NCBI RefSeq assembly: GCF_034140825.1
Contig: NC_089036.1
Span: 887,001 to 951,000 of the forward strand
Source: Oryza sativa Japonica Group
Lineage: Eukaryota; Streptophyta; Magnoliopsida; Poales; Poaceae
Direction of reading: 5' to 3'
DNA: 64,000 bases
Part shown: positions 13,101-23,700 of the stretch, piece by piece
Layout of the letters: the number at the start of each line of letters is the position of its first letter
Position numbering within the stretch: position 1 is the first letter of the stretch
The notes under the pieces: model-generated
Databases searched by the model: none
What the model was told of the DNA's origin: nothing
What the model saw: the letters and a program-made list of their open reading frames with translations, nothing else
Program-made: the position numbers and the translations under genes

Positions 13101-13751
13101 CACACACAGCCAATAAGTATCATATGGTTACGGTTGTGAGGCTGTACTGTTTATTAAGATATTATATTGCCTTAAGAGAAGAGTAGTAGAACAATGCCTT
13201 CGTCTCAGACTAAAACATAGCTTGGGATTATACCTAGCATCACTTGATCAATTTTTCCTGTCACATCGGCATGATGCTTGGTGTTTTACCATAAACTTCC
13301 ATCAATTTGGATATTGCATAGCAATTTAAGTATCAATTCTTCTTTTTTTTTTTGAAACAACCTGCACCAGTGGGACGTTTCAAGTATCAATTCTTCCATT
13401 CAGATGCATCATACTTTGTTAAGAGTGAACAATCCGATTTGCTTTACTTGTCCATCTCTGTACAAGTACAATTGTTCTTGTACGATCAATTTGGGAAACT
13501 ACACTGCCCGTGGCTAATGGATGTTTCCATGGCTTCTGTTTCTCCAGGTCGACGTGGAAAGGATGCGAGCCCGTGCGCAGGACAAGCTGATGAGCCAGCT
13601 CGCATCGGCGAGACACACTGCCGACGAGAAGCGGGCCGCGGCGGAGCTGAAACGGAGCCGTGCGGCTGCAAAGACGGCGGAGCAGGCAGACCACATCAGG
13701 AGAACCGGCAGGATGCCGTCCTCCATTGGCTGCTGGAACTGGTGCTCGTAG
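10121..13751 (+). CDS. Remorin family protein with C-terminal remorin domain
   Basis: Six exons at 10121-10159, 10295-10460, 10939-11499, 12095-12575, 12682-12763 and 13548-13751 join in frame to a 510-residue protein. The N-terminal two thirds is a long, serine- and charge-rich, probably disordered region with conserved patches such as SRHDSSATLQSATTC and MRDMGTEMTPIASQEPSRTG. The C-terminal third, from AAAWEEAEKAK through the lysine/arginine-rich helices to CWNWCS, is the coiled-coil remorin domain. The terminal cysteines match remorin C-terminal anchors, which are usually S-acylated. Remorins are plant-specific plasma-membrane scaffold proteins that mark nanodomains and influence plasmodesmata and signalling. 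The long N-terminal part points to a group 5/6-type remorin; that assignment is inference. The start ATG has a good context after a CCG repeat. Confidence 0.9.
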
Positions 13752-14748
13752 TAGCGTAGCTAAGCTCAAGCAACTGAAGCAAGCAAAAAGCTCTCCTCAC
13801 TATGTCTCGCAAGACTTGAAGCGCCATCATCTGTTTTTACCGTGATCTTGTAGAATATTGTCTTTTGATTGGTTTCAGTAGATATAAGTCAGAAGAAGAC
13901 GAGTCACTTGTAAGTAACTATGGAGCAGTATATAAGATGCAAGCTTCTTGCCTTTTTCTGTGCTGTGTGCTTGTTATCTTGTACTTGGATGTCAATCTGT
14001 CACAGTGAGCTACAAGCAGCTCCACCATGCTGAGGAGGTGTTGAGGCTCAATTCGGATTCCCGGATCACCAGTGCAGTACAGAGTATATGTGTGCCGATG
14101 TTCATCACTGATGTGAGATAGAAGAACAAAGTTTTTACGGAAATTCTTACCCCTTTAGTCCTTTTTACTCGTAGCGATTACAGTGGAATCATGTTTGGTC
14201 TTCACATGTCAATAAAACTACACAAAAATTAGTACACCATTCAATTGTTGCAAATACGTGGTAAGGTAACCTCTTTTTAAACCAAACAGAACAAAGAAAA
14301 TCTGGCTGGGTTGTTTCCTGGACAATTTTTTCTTCATCCTGTGCAACGGTTTCAATCAATAACATACTGGTAAAATCCTTTTTTTAAAATCACACATGAA
14401 TAACTGATAGTAAAATGGAAACATCACTCCCAGAGATCATACATAACAGAAAGACAAACATAAGATAAAAGGAGTGATTATATGAATCAGTACTCCAATT
14501 CACCTCCTTTTTCTTTTCAAAAGTCACTAGATAGATATTGACTTAATCTCGGTTTTCATGATCTCACTACATTCCTCCTGAAGGTGATACACTGATACAC
14601 AGCAGAACTTTGGATCGATTTGATATCGAACAAACCTCAACGAGCATTCAAATCAAATGAGCCCTAATTATGATTCACCTTCTCTCAAGAAGATAACACA
14701 GATATTAATTAGACAGTTCACCAGCAAATCTGATAAGCTACAGTCCTA
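13752..14748. other. Convergent intergenic region, remorin to RPB4
   Basis: Holds the 3' UTRs of the remorin (+) and RPB4 (-) genes, which point at each other. AT-rich; no repeat or further gene seen. Confidence 0.6.
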
Positions 14749-15254
14749 CTACTCGAACTTCTTGATAAGGGAGAGGTCGTTGAGCATCTTGTCGATCTTC
14801 TCGCTGCCGGGGTCGCCGACGAACCTGCCGCCGGAGCGGAGGGAGGGGACGAGGGCGGAGGCCTCGTCGCTGGTGTCGGGGCAGAGGTTGCCGAGGGTGC
14901 AGAGCTCGAACTCGGCGAGGCCGTAGCGGCTCAGCGTCTCCCTCACCTGCCTCACCGCGTCCGGGTTCTTGTACCGGCTGAACCGCTTCACGTACTGCAG
15001 CGATTTCTCGAACACCTGCGACACCTGCGACGACGGGTCCCCGTCCGACATGTGCTGGATCTGCTCGTACTTGTGCTCCAGGATTATCGCCACCTCGCAG
15101 TTCATCAGGCACTTGGCCTTCAAGAACTCTGCAACCCATCAAACCCTAGGTATCAAATCAAATCAAACCGATACCTCTACTCGATTCCGATTCGGACGGA
15201 CTCACCTTCCCCGATCTTGAGCTCCGCCGCGTTCTCCTCCTCCTCGCCGGACAT
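14749..15254 (-). CDS. NRPB4: DNA-directed RNA polymerase II subunit RPB4
   Basis: Two exons (15206-15254 and 14749-15128, read on the minus strand) give a 142-residue protein. It begins MSGEEEENAAELKIGEEFLK and ends LIKKFE. The conserved RPB4 core is visible: NCEVAIILEHK, the central region ending YVKRFSRYKNPDAVRQVRE, and the C-terminal LCPDTSDEASALVPSL block that forms the HRDC-like helical domain. RPB4 pairs with RPB7 to form the stalk of RNA polymerase II, acting in initiation, RNA exit and mRNA fate. The length matches plant RPB4 proteins. The gene shares a 600-bp divergent promoter region with the DUF1995 gene, and a tRNA gene lies between them. Confidence 0.95.
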
Positions 15255-15608
15255 CTCGGCGCGCTCTCTCTCCCCTCTCGGTGGCTCACCTCAACCTCGG
15301 CGGCTATGGCGTTGGCGATGCGGCTGCGGGCGGAGTCTGGACTCGGGAGGGGAAAAGAAACCAAGGCGGCGAGAGGCGCCTCTTAACGGGCTGGACTCAC
15401 GATCCGATTCGCTAACAGGCTAGGCCCATTAACGCATTGGGCCGGCTCGATCTGCACGAGCGTGTTCCTTTCGGGGTGATCTGGACCGTCCATCCGTTTA
15501 CTACTCGACGGCGGCGGCGAGTGGTCGGCGACAAGGACGGCGGGCGTGTCGTCTTCCCCGGCGACGGCGGGGATATGAAGGGGCTCGATTCCCGAGGAGA
15601 TCAGCATC
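15255..15608. promoter_or_regulatory. Divergent promoter region with paired site II (TGGGCC) elements
   Basis: Between the RPB4 start and the DUF1995 start lie GGCCCA at 15423-15428 and TGGGCC at 15438-15443, an inverted pair of site II/TCP-type motifs. These are common in promoters of plant housekeeping and organelle genes. I see no convincing TATA box for either gene, which fits housekeeping promoters. The regulatory role is inferred from motif and position only. Confidence 0.45.
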
Positions 15609-15681
15609 GGGGGTGTAGCTCATATGGTAGAGCGCTCGCTTCGCATGCGAGAGGCACGGGGTTCGATTCCCCGCACCTCCA
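15609..15681 (+). tRNA. tRNA-Ala (anticodon CGC)
   Basis: A 73-nt sequence folds as a complete cloverleaf. The acceptor stem is GGGGGTG/CACCTCC, the D arm is built from GCTC/GAGC, the anticodon stem is CTCGC/GCGAG with loop TTCGCAT, and the T arm is CGGGG/CCCCG with loop TTCGATT; the discriminator base is A. Positions 34-36 are CGC, decoding GCG alanine codons. The acceptor stem contains the single G3:U70 wobble pair that is the identity element for alanyl-tRNA synthetase. The internal promoter A box (TAGCTCATATGG) and B box (GGTTCGATTCC) are intact, and no intron is present. Confidence 0.97.
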
Positions 15682-15694
15682 CCTCACTTCTCTC

Positions 15695-15702
15695 TTTTTT
15701 TT
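15695..15702 (+). terminator. RNA polymerase III terminator of tRNA-Ala
   Basis: A run of eight T residues starts 14 bases after the tRNA discriminator base, a standard Pol III stop signal. Confidence 0.8.
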
Positions 15703-15857
15703 AATTTATTTTTGGTGGATTTATCCGGTGCGGTGGTGCGGGCTCCACGTGGCAGTGAGGCAGGTGGTGGCCTCGAGGCGCCCGCGTGGATTGCAGTGGC
15801 GCTGCTCGTCACTTCGTCTCCTCCTCTCCACCACTCGTCGTCGTCGGCGGCGTGGCC

Positions 15858-18800
15858 ATGGCGACACCCGCGCCGCTCTCCGGCCTCCGCCCGCGCGCTC
15901 CCGCTCCCGCTCCCGCGGCGCGCAGTCGCCTGTGCGGCCAGTCGCCGCCGGTCGTGGCCCCGCGGCTCGGGGCGTTCCCGCGGCGGCGTGGTGGGGCGGC
16001 ACGGTGCTCGCCGCGCGCCGAGGCCGGGGACGTGGAGGCGCTTAGGGCGGGGGTGTCGGTGTACAAGCCGCGGTCCTACGACGTGCTCGTCTCCGACGCC
16101 GCCCGCTCCCTCGCCTGCGCCATGGACGAGGGCAAGACCCGCCTCGAGATCGAGTTCCCGTACGCCCGCGACCTATTCATTCCCTTTCCTCCATAGATTC
16201 GCGCCACCATCTCGCCTAATCTTTTACTTAGTTGGTTATTAATAATGCTTGCATTATCTCATCCTCCTTGTCTCATTTTTTTTTTTGGTGGTGGTGCTTG
16301 TGAAAAGGCCTCTGCCGAGCAACATCTCTTCTTACAAGGTATACTTTGCATTTCTATCTCAAGCTCGTCTCATAACTCACACTCATTGTTCTAGTTTCTT
16401 GCTTTGTTATGAGTGAATTCTGTAACAATGCAAAGACTAATCTTGATGTATATTATATAGACTGCTCTAGTTTCAGTTTGAATGCTGCTGCTACCTCTGT
16501 ATAATGTTGTTTCAAAGCAGAATCTCTCTTTTTCCTTGGCTTCAAGTTAAAAAGGGTTTAGCTTTTGTTGCCACATACGTGTGATGAACGCTTGTTTCTA
16601 ACCATCCTACCCTGCTTTGCTTCGTTTTCAAGGGTTCCTCGGACGAGTTCATCGACGCCAACATCCAGCTTGCTCTTGCTGTTGCCAGAAAACTTAAGGA
16701 ACTCAAGGGGACTAGATCTTGTATTGTAAGTTCAAGTTTCATGCCTTGTCCTGCTCCAGAATCATTCTGGCATTTGTGGGCATATGCAAATCTTTTCTCA
16801 TAAATTATCTTCTAGTTGATTCCAGGTGTTTCCTGACCTACCAGAAAAGCGCAGGGCATCCCAGTTGTTCGGGACTGCTCTAGACTCGGTAAATAATGCC
16901 TCATGAAACAAAATATCTTAAGAGGATGCAAAAAATTGTTTTTTCCCCTCATGACGGTAGGAGCTTATTTGGTTACATTTCTCTGTTTTCTTTTTCCACC
17001 TCTTGTAGATTGAGACTGCAACTATCAGTTCCCTGGATGAGGTATCTACCGGACCTGTTAATACCTTCTTCAGATCAATGAGAGATACCCTGGATTTTGA
17101 CTTTGCTGACGATGTTGAAGGTGAATTGACCAATAGCTTTGTCTAGTATGGTAGGAGTACTACATTAAACTATTAAGAAAACAGAATTTATATTTATATG
17201 ACTCCAAGAGGCTGTCACGTCCAAGCTAGATGAATCCTTTATCGCTAGCATTTTATCAGAATTTTCTTATGTCTGACCTCACTTCAATGTTCAAGCCTTC
17301 TCTATAGAGGAGATACCTTGGAGAACCATTAGCCTGTGATACATGATAAATAAAATTGATTTGGTAAAAACATCTTTGTAAATTTCCTAAAAATGTACAA
17401 GTATCTCTTTTCGTACAAATGGCAAAGTCTTTAAGTTGCTACTTGGCACAGTTCAAAATTTTAAAATAGAGTGGAAGGACATGGTTGATCAGTGGGTAAT
17501 TATTCATATATAAGCATTATGGATAATTATTCGGTGGTATATTATTGTGTCAGATTTTCAGCAGATATTTCAAGTAACAACCATCAGTAAAAGTTGAACA
17601 TTATCAATATGAGACAGATTTCTTATAAGCATCCTTGGAAAAGAAAATCATAACTACCTGGCTACTGTGGGTACAGATCGATGGAAATCTGATGAACCAC
17701 CATCGCTATATATCTTCATCAATTGCAGCACACGTGACCTTTCAACTATAGAGAAGTATGTGGTATGTCTAAAATGATGCTTTGTTTCTTGCCAACATGT
17801 ATGCAAATGTACTTTTTGGAATGCTTGGTTTGCATTGTTGTGTTTTGGCCATCATTTGGCCAGTTAGGTATTTATTATTCTACTGTTAATAAACGATCAT
17901 GTTCTGAGCTTGATGGATATCACTATGAATAGAAACTGAAGAAAGAAAGTTGAGGAAGGCATGCACAGCTGCAAATAAGCCTTATATGATTGCCACACGA
18001 TTTACTATTCTACTATCTCTATCCCATAATATAAGGCGTGCACACATTCCAAGATTCAACTTTAAAAACATTTGACCAACAATTATTATAATATAAATTA
18101 AATTTTATTTGTTAAAATTAATATCATTGGATTGACATTTAAATTTACTTTAAGATGATTATAATTTTGTTGCAATAAACCTTATAATATATGAGAAATT
18201 TTAAGTCAAAGATTACTTTTGAAGACTGCACCAAGTTTGACCATGCCTTATATTATGGGATGGAGGGAGTATATCAAGTGCCTGATATCTAAGAAAATGC
18301 AAGGAATTTTGAATCAACACCACAACCTACAGAGTTTCTCTTTCATTTTCCATTCACTTGTATATTGTAGTTCTTTTTCCCTGGAACAAGAATGAAAATT
18401 TTCAACCTTCGATGGTGGAAAATGTAGAATATTCTTTGTAGTTTGTCACACGTAACGTAAGGAAATAGCATGCAACACAAGGTTTTGAGGAATAATGCAT
18501 TAATTGTTTGTTTAGCAGTTGTGTTAGTTTGTGCATTTGTTTGATTCATTACCCATCACTTTGCTATTGTTCAGGAACAATTTGCCTCATCTGTCCCAGC
18601 CCTTCTCTTTAATCTTGAACTAGATACCTTGCGGTATGTGTCTTATATCCCACCTGATGGCTTGTTCCTTCTAAACTCTATTGATCGCCTTAGGATAACT
18701 TATGATCTTTATCCTCCAGCTCTGACTTGGGGCTTCTGGGATTCCCACCAAAAGATTTGCATTACAGATTTCTTTCTCAGTTTACCCCAGTATTTTATAT

Positions 18801-19807
18801 CAGGCAGCGTGACTACTCTAAGGTATCCATTTGTTTTACTTTTACAAACTTAACCATTCCTTTTGTGTATCTGAACCATCTATGATTAGTATTTCTCCCT
18901 ATACTTTGTAGACAATTGCAGTCACTCCATATATCGTGAACTACAGTGGTGCTGTATTCCGTCAATACCCAGGTAATACTTTAGTAGAAAGTATCACCAG
19001 CAGTACAAAATTTTGTTTGGCAGTATATGTCCGCTTCAAAAAGATCATAAATTTGTGCCTTTCAATCCATCATGATATTTTTGTAACAGAACCAAACTAA
19101 ATACTAACATATGAGAGGTGCGATTCTGGGTTGGCAATCGACATCATCCTTCTCATCATCCCTATTAGGTACTGATTTGAGTAAATTATTTTTGTGTTCA
19201 GGGCCCTGGCAGGTCATGCTTAAGCAAGCCGATGGTTCTTATGCATGTGTTGCAGAGAGTGCAGCTCGGTTCACTTTGGGACAGGTCATACAAAATTTTG
19301 CTTGCATGAATTAGTTATGTCATTTTGGAGTTGTGGTGTATGATGTTCCGTGTTTTTCATTCAGGCTAAGGAAGAACTGTTAAGAGTTCTTGGTTTGCAA
19401 GAAGAACAAGGAAGCTCACTAGAATTTCTCAGAAGAGGATACAAGGTTTGCATCTTTGTCTCACTTTAATTGTAAAATGCAAAAATGATTAGCATAATCA
19501 GCTTCATATCATCATGCTGATTTCAAATGATTCGTTCGATGTACTTCTATCCCTGCCACCTCATGTGCAAACTCCAAATTCAATATGAAAGTTTAAACTT
19601 CATTATCGTAGCAGGCTAGCAGCCTGTCTCAAAATAAAACTTTAAGCTCTATTATGGTTGCACCTCCAAAGTACCTTTTGCAAATCTGCATTTCGTCAAG
19701 AGCTAGCATTGTTTTACCATCTAAAGAGTTAACCTGTAATAATGCAGAATGCTACTTGGTGGGAAGAGAATGTTGATCAGGAGAAATCGTCAGCATGGCG
19801 AACTTGA
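15858..19807 (+). CDS. Plastid-targeted DUF1995 family protein
   Basis: Twelve exons (15858-16159, 16308-16338, 16633-16725, 16826-16888, 17009-17120, 17677-17762, 18575-18633, 18720-18822, 18912-18972, 19202-19284, 19365-19445, 19748-19807) join in frame to 377 residues. The first 50 or so residues are rich in Ala, Pro, Arg and Ser without acids, typical of a chloroplast transit peptide. The mature part has DUF1995 features: [18 protein letters not shown], a central IFPDLPEKR-like strand (here [18 protein letters not shown]), FINCSTRDL and a C-terminal [14 protein letters not shown] block. The family includes plastid proteins such as LPA3 that help photosystem II assembly, but most members have no defined biochemistry, so I assign none. 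Intron 7 carries a Stowaway MITE. The frame also stays open across the short intron at 18634-18719, giving a longer spurious ORF there. Confidence 0.88.
18013..18269. mobile_element. Stowaway MITE in an intron of the DUF1995 gene
   Basis: The inverted ends read ctatctctatcccataatat on the left and ctccctccatcccataatat on the reverse-complemented right, flanked by TA. It is 257 bp long and lies wholly inside the 812-bp intron between exons 6 and 7. Confidence 0.8.
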
Positions 19808-20763
19808 GGTTGAGGCCCTGCTGCTGCCTTGTCTGGGTGCTGATCTGATTGGCGGCGAGTGCAGACAGGAACAGAAGAAAAAAATGGTTGTCTGAAATTG
19901 CAGAGCCCAGGCGACAAGGATGCAAATTGCCTGTGCTGCAATTGTACATTTTGTGATTGTAACATGTTACTGTGTGAGTAACAGGCATTAGAGTTTTGAG
20001 AGGATTTTCCTTTCTTTTTCGATGATTATATATGTGTTGGACTCTGCTTCTTTGAAGCATGAAGCAACTTCACATTTTAAATGGAAATTCGTGTTCATCC
20101 AATTGTACTTTCTCCCCCTCCCTAAAAAGCAATATGAATGGAAATTATCCTTACAAAAAATTGTTTCGGCCACTCTGGAGATTATTCTTTTTCATGCTAA
20201 AATATGATTATGATTATTTTTATTTTTTATCAAGACAACATTTTTTTTCCTTTGTGATGTTCTCAAACACGATAAGCCGTAGGAAAATAAACAAAGCAAT
20301 AAGAATAGTTCATTAATAAAAGTGAATGCTGGAAAATAGAACTATCATAAAAAAATCCCCTAAAATTACCTTGAAAATAAAGTTTTAAAATTCGAATTTT
20401 GACTTTAACTGGTAAGCTAATATGGTAAATATGGTAAGGTTATGCTCGTTAAGTATTTTAGCTTTAAAAACTTGAAAAATTGATTAATATGATCTTTTTA
20501 CAACGAAAAATTCGCAAAAATGCACTATTTAATATTTTGGGAAATTTATGCGTCAAAAATGAGGAATTAGAAGTTCGAATCTAGTAATAAGTATTGGCAA
20601 TAACTCTCAGAACTCCAGAAGCTTCTATTAGTAGGGACCTGTATAAAGATGCGTGAGAGCTCAAGGTCCCATCTGCAAAAACACCACCGCGACGAACGAG
20701 CGAAGAAGTGGGAACAAGACTTCAAGAGAGAGAGGAGAGAGATCGCGGCCGGGGACGGAGACG
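19808..20763. other. Intergenic region between DUF1995 and Canopy-like genes
   Basis: AT-rich. It includes the DUF1995 3' UTR and, from about 20640, the purine-rich probable 5' UTR of the next gene. No gene or clear repeat seen. Confidence 0.55.
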
Positions 20764-23700
20764 ATGGAGACGCGACGAGCAACCTACAGATCCGCCGCGC
20801 TCCTACTCCTCGCCGCCATCCTCGCCTCCGCCGCCTCCGCCTCCTCCATCGGCGACAAGTGCGCCGCCTGCAAGGCCGTTGCCGTCAGTTCCCGTATTCT
20901 TTTCTTTCTTTTTTTTTTTGCCCCTCTCGTCAGTTCATACGCGCACAATTCACTCATCCTTTGGAGCACCTTGAAGCAATTTAGTTCGTATTAAAATCGT
21001 TTTATACCAGGATGGGAAGAAATTAGCATTCCATATTTTCCACTCCTTGTGAAGGAGATCGAGGCGTACTGTCCTAGATCTCCAAACATTTCCTCGGACA
21101 TTGTAGAATTTCCAAAGCGCATCGTTTCACTGATATGGAGTGCGCATTGTAGAGATCTGATGTATCTGTTGATCTTGTTTGCAGGCAGAGCTAGAGATTG
21201 GAATTTCAAGTGTGAGTGAACTCTTTTTCTGTCTGCTTTTATTTAACTATTCTGTCATAATTTAAAATGCTGATTTGGAGTTTATGTGTATTGGAAAATA
21301 GCTCTGCAAGTTTCAAAATGATTCAATATATTTCTTTCTGTAAAACAGCAGTTCCCATAAACATAATAGCATAGGTTCTTCTACTGTCCTTGTTATTGTC
21401 ACTATTGGCAAATTATTAACTTCCAAGAGTTCTCTAATGCAGGAGAAACCAAGAAATCACTTGGACTTGCGCAACCGCTTAAATTCAAAAGGTCAGCGTG
21501 AAGGGAAGGTCATTGATTACAGGTATGCTAACCAGCATGATCCCTTCTCTGCTCAATCATCAGGGGCAACATTCCTATGTGTTACAACATTGTTATCATT
21601 TCATGTTTCAACCTATTTGAATCCTAATTGTTTGGAAACCCTTTGCCGCATCCTTTGTTCTATTTACTTGAGGGAGAGCGACGTCGTGTCTGTCGTCCCC
21701 TATCTCTCATTCGCACGAGATTTTTCTCAAGGGTGAGCGTCACGAGCGCATGTGAGCGCCAGGAGCACGTGTGAGAGGGAGGAAAACGGGAAAATCTGGT
21801 GTTAGTTTAACAGAAGTGCCCACTTTTAGTTTTGGGATATTTTAGGCTTTCTCTTGGAGAGATCAATTTTTTCGCTACCTATTTTCACTTCAATAAGCCA
21901 AAAAAGAAATCTTTGGGGGAAGATTATACATAATCTCCTAGTGATGTTCTTAGGGACTCTTTGAAATACAGGGTTCCAATAATCTAGGTGATTTTAGTGC
22001 CACATTTTCCGGAATTTGGGTTATCCCAGGATCGGATCCTATATCCCTTATTAACACTCCCGATAATCTGGGTGATTTTAGTGCCACATTTTCCGGAATT
22101 TGGGTTATCCCAGGATCCGATCCTATATCCCTAATTAACACTCCCGGCGATTCTACCCAACTAGGATTAAAAAAACGCGAATATTAGGGAAGGACCTAAT
22201 ATCAAATAATTAGAAGGGGTGAGGCTTCGAACCCAGGTCGTCTATTCCACCACCTTGTGGAGCTAGTCGGAAGACTACTTGAGTGTTTCTCAAAAGAGGG
22301 ATGCAACAAAGGACTTTCTAGGAGGTCACCTATCCTAGTACTCTAGGATTACTTATGATTCTTGAAAATCCAACTAATTAACATTCTTTGAACTAAATAC
22401 ACCCTATAAGTGTACATATATAAATAAAAAACAAATCTATAAATTAAATGTTGTGTCGTTTAAATTCCAATTATATCTTGAACCACATGAAAAACTCACG
22501 TTACCTCTTGGGTCACTTGATGACATGCAAAAAGAACAAATTTTAAGACAATAAGGCCTGGTTTAGTTCCTAACTTTTTCTTTAAATTTTTAACTTTTCC
22601 ATCACATCAAAGCTTTCCTACACATACAAATTTCCAATTTTTCCGTTTCATCGTTCCAATTTCAATCAAACTTTCAATTTTGTCGTGAACTAAACACATC
22701 CTAATTGGAAATAAATGATGTGAAACCCAATGCGTATTTCTTAGTATTTATTGGGAAAAGAAAATACTTCCTCCGTCCTCTAATATAAGGGATTTTGATA
22801 TTTTGTTTTTACCATTCATCTTATTAAAAATTTGTTCAAATATAAAAAAATGAAAAGTTGTACTTAAAATACTTTGGTTAATAAAGTAAGTCACAAATAA
22901 AATAATTAATATTTTTTTAAAAAAATTATTAAGACGAATAGTTAAACCGTACGAATAGTTAAGAGGACAGAGCCTACTTTTGTCAACGAGTTGGAGTTCG
23001 ACGTGGAGCAGCAATGAATAGCCACAAAGTACGGTAGCTTTTCCCATCCACGTCACACTTCACGCTGTCACGTCGCGATCTGCTCTCTCTTCCCACTGCA
23101 GTGCTGCCGCGTGAGCGTGACCGCGTCGTCGTCCACGGCGAGCTCGACACCATGGCCGCCGCCACGGAGCAGCCGCAGCAGATCACCGAGATCGAGCACG
23201 CCCACCTCCCCGTGCGTGGGCTCAGACATCTGCTTCTATTTTTCAATTGCAGTATGGGCATAAGCTCATGATAATCTGCCATATTTACATATGCATACAT
23301 GTTTTTTGGGGAGAAATTTGTATTGATCATTGTTACTTTAACACTAAATGTAGAGTCTCTTTGTCATTTTAAGTTTCATTTGGTTTCACACATACTTGCT
23401 TAATAGATGTACAAAACTTACCATATATTTTGTATTGGTATGTCTTTAACTCTGTTTATGTGGTGCAGAGTAAGTGAGCTTCGAGTTGTTGAGCTTCTGG
23501 ATGGCCTATGTGATAAGATGCAAGATTATACCCTGCAGAAGGTAGAAATTCCATCCAATTGTTTTAGCATTTTTTTTACTGCATACTATGTCCGCATTTT
23601 TGAATTTTGAGACTGACCTTTTCAGTTCACTTTTTATATTAAGTTGTAATATAGGTATCTGAACTTGTTGATCTGGTGCTATTGTATATGATGCCTGCAT

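Noticed and set aside
18629-18853. 74-codon frame across an intron of the DUF1995 gene
   Set aside because: The intron 18634-18719 has good GT/AG sites, and splicing gives the conserved [16 protein letters not shown] reading.
21950-22141. 63-codon minus frame with a 28-residue repeat
   Set aside because: It is a translation of the 84-bp intronic tandem duplication.
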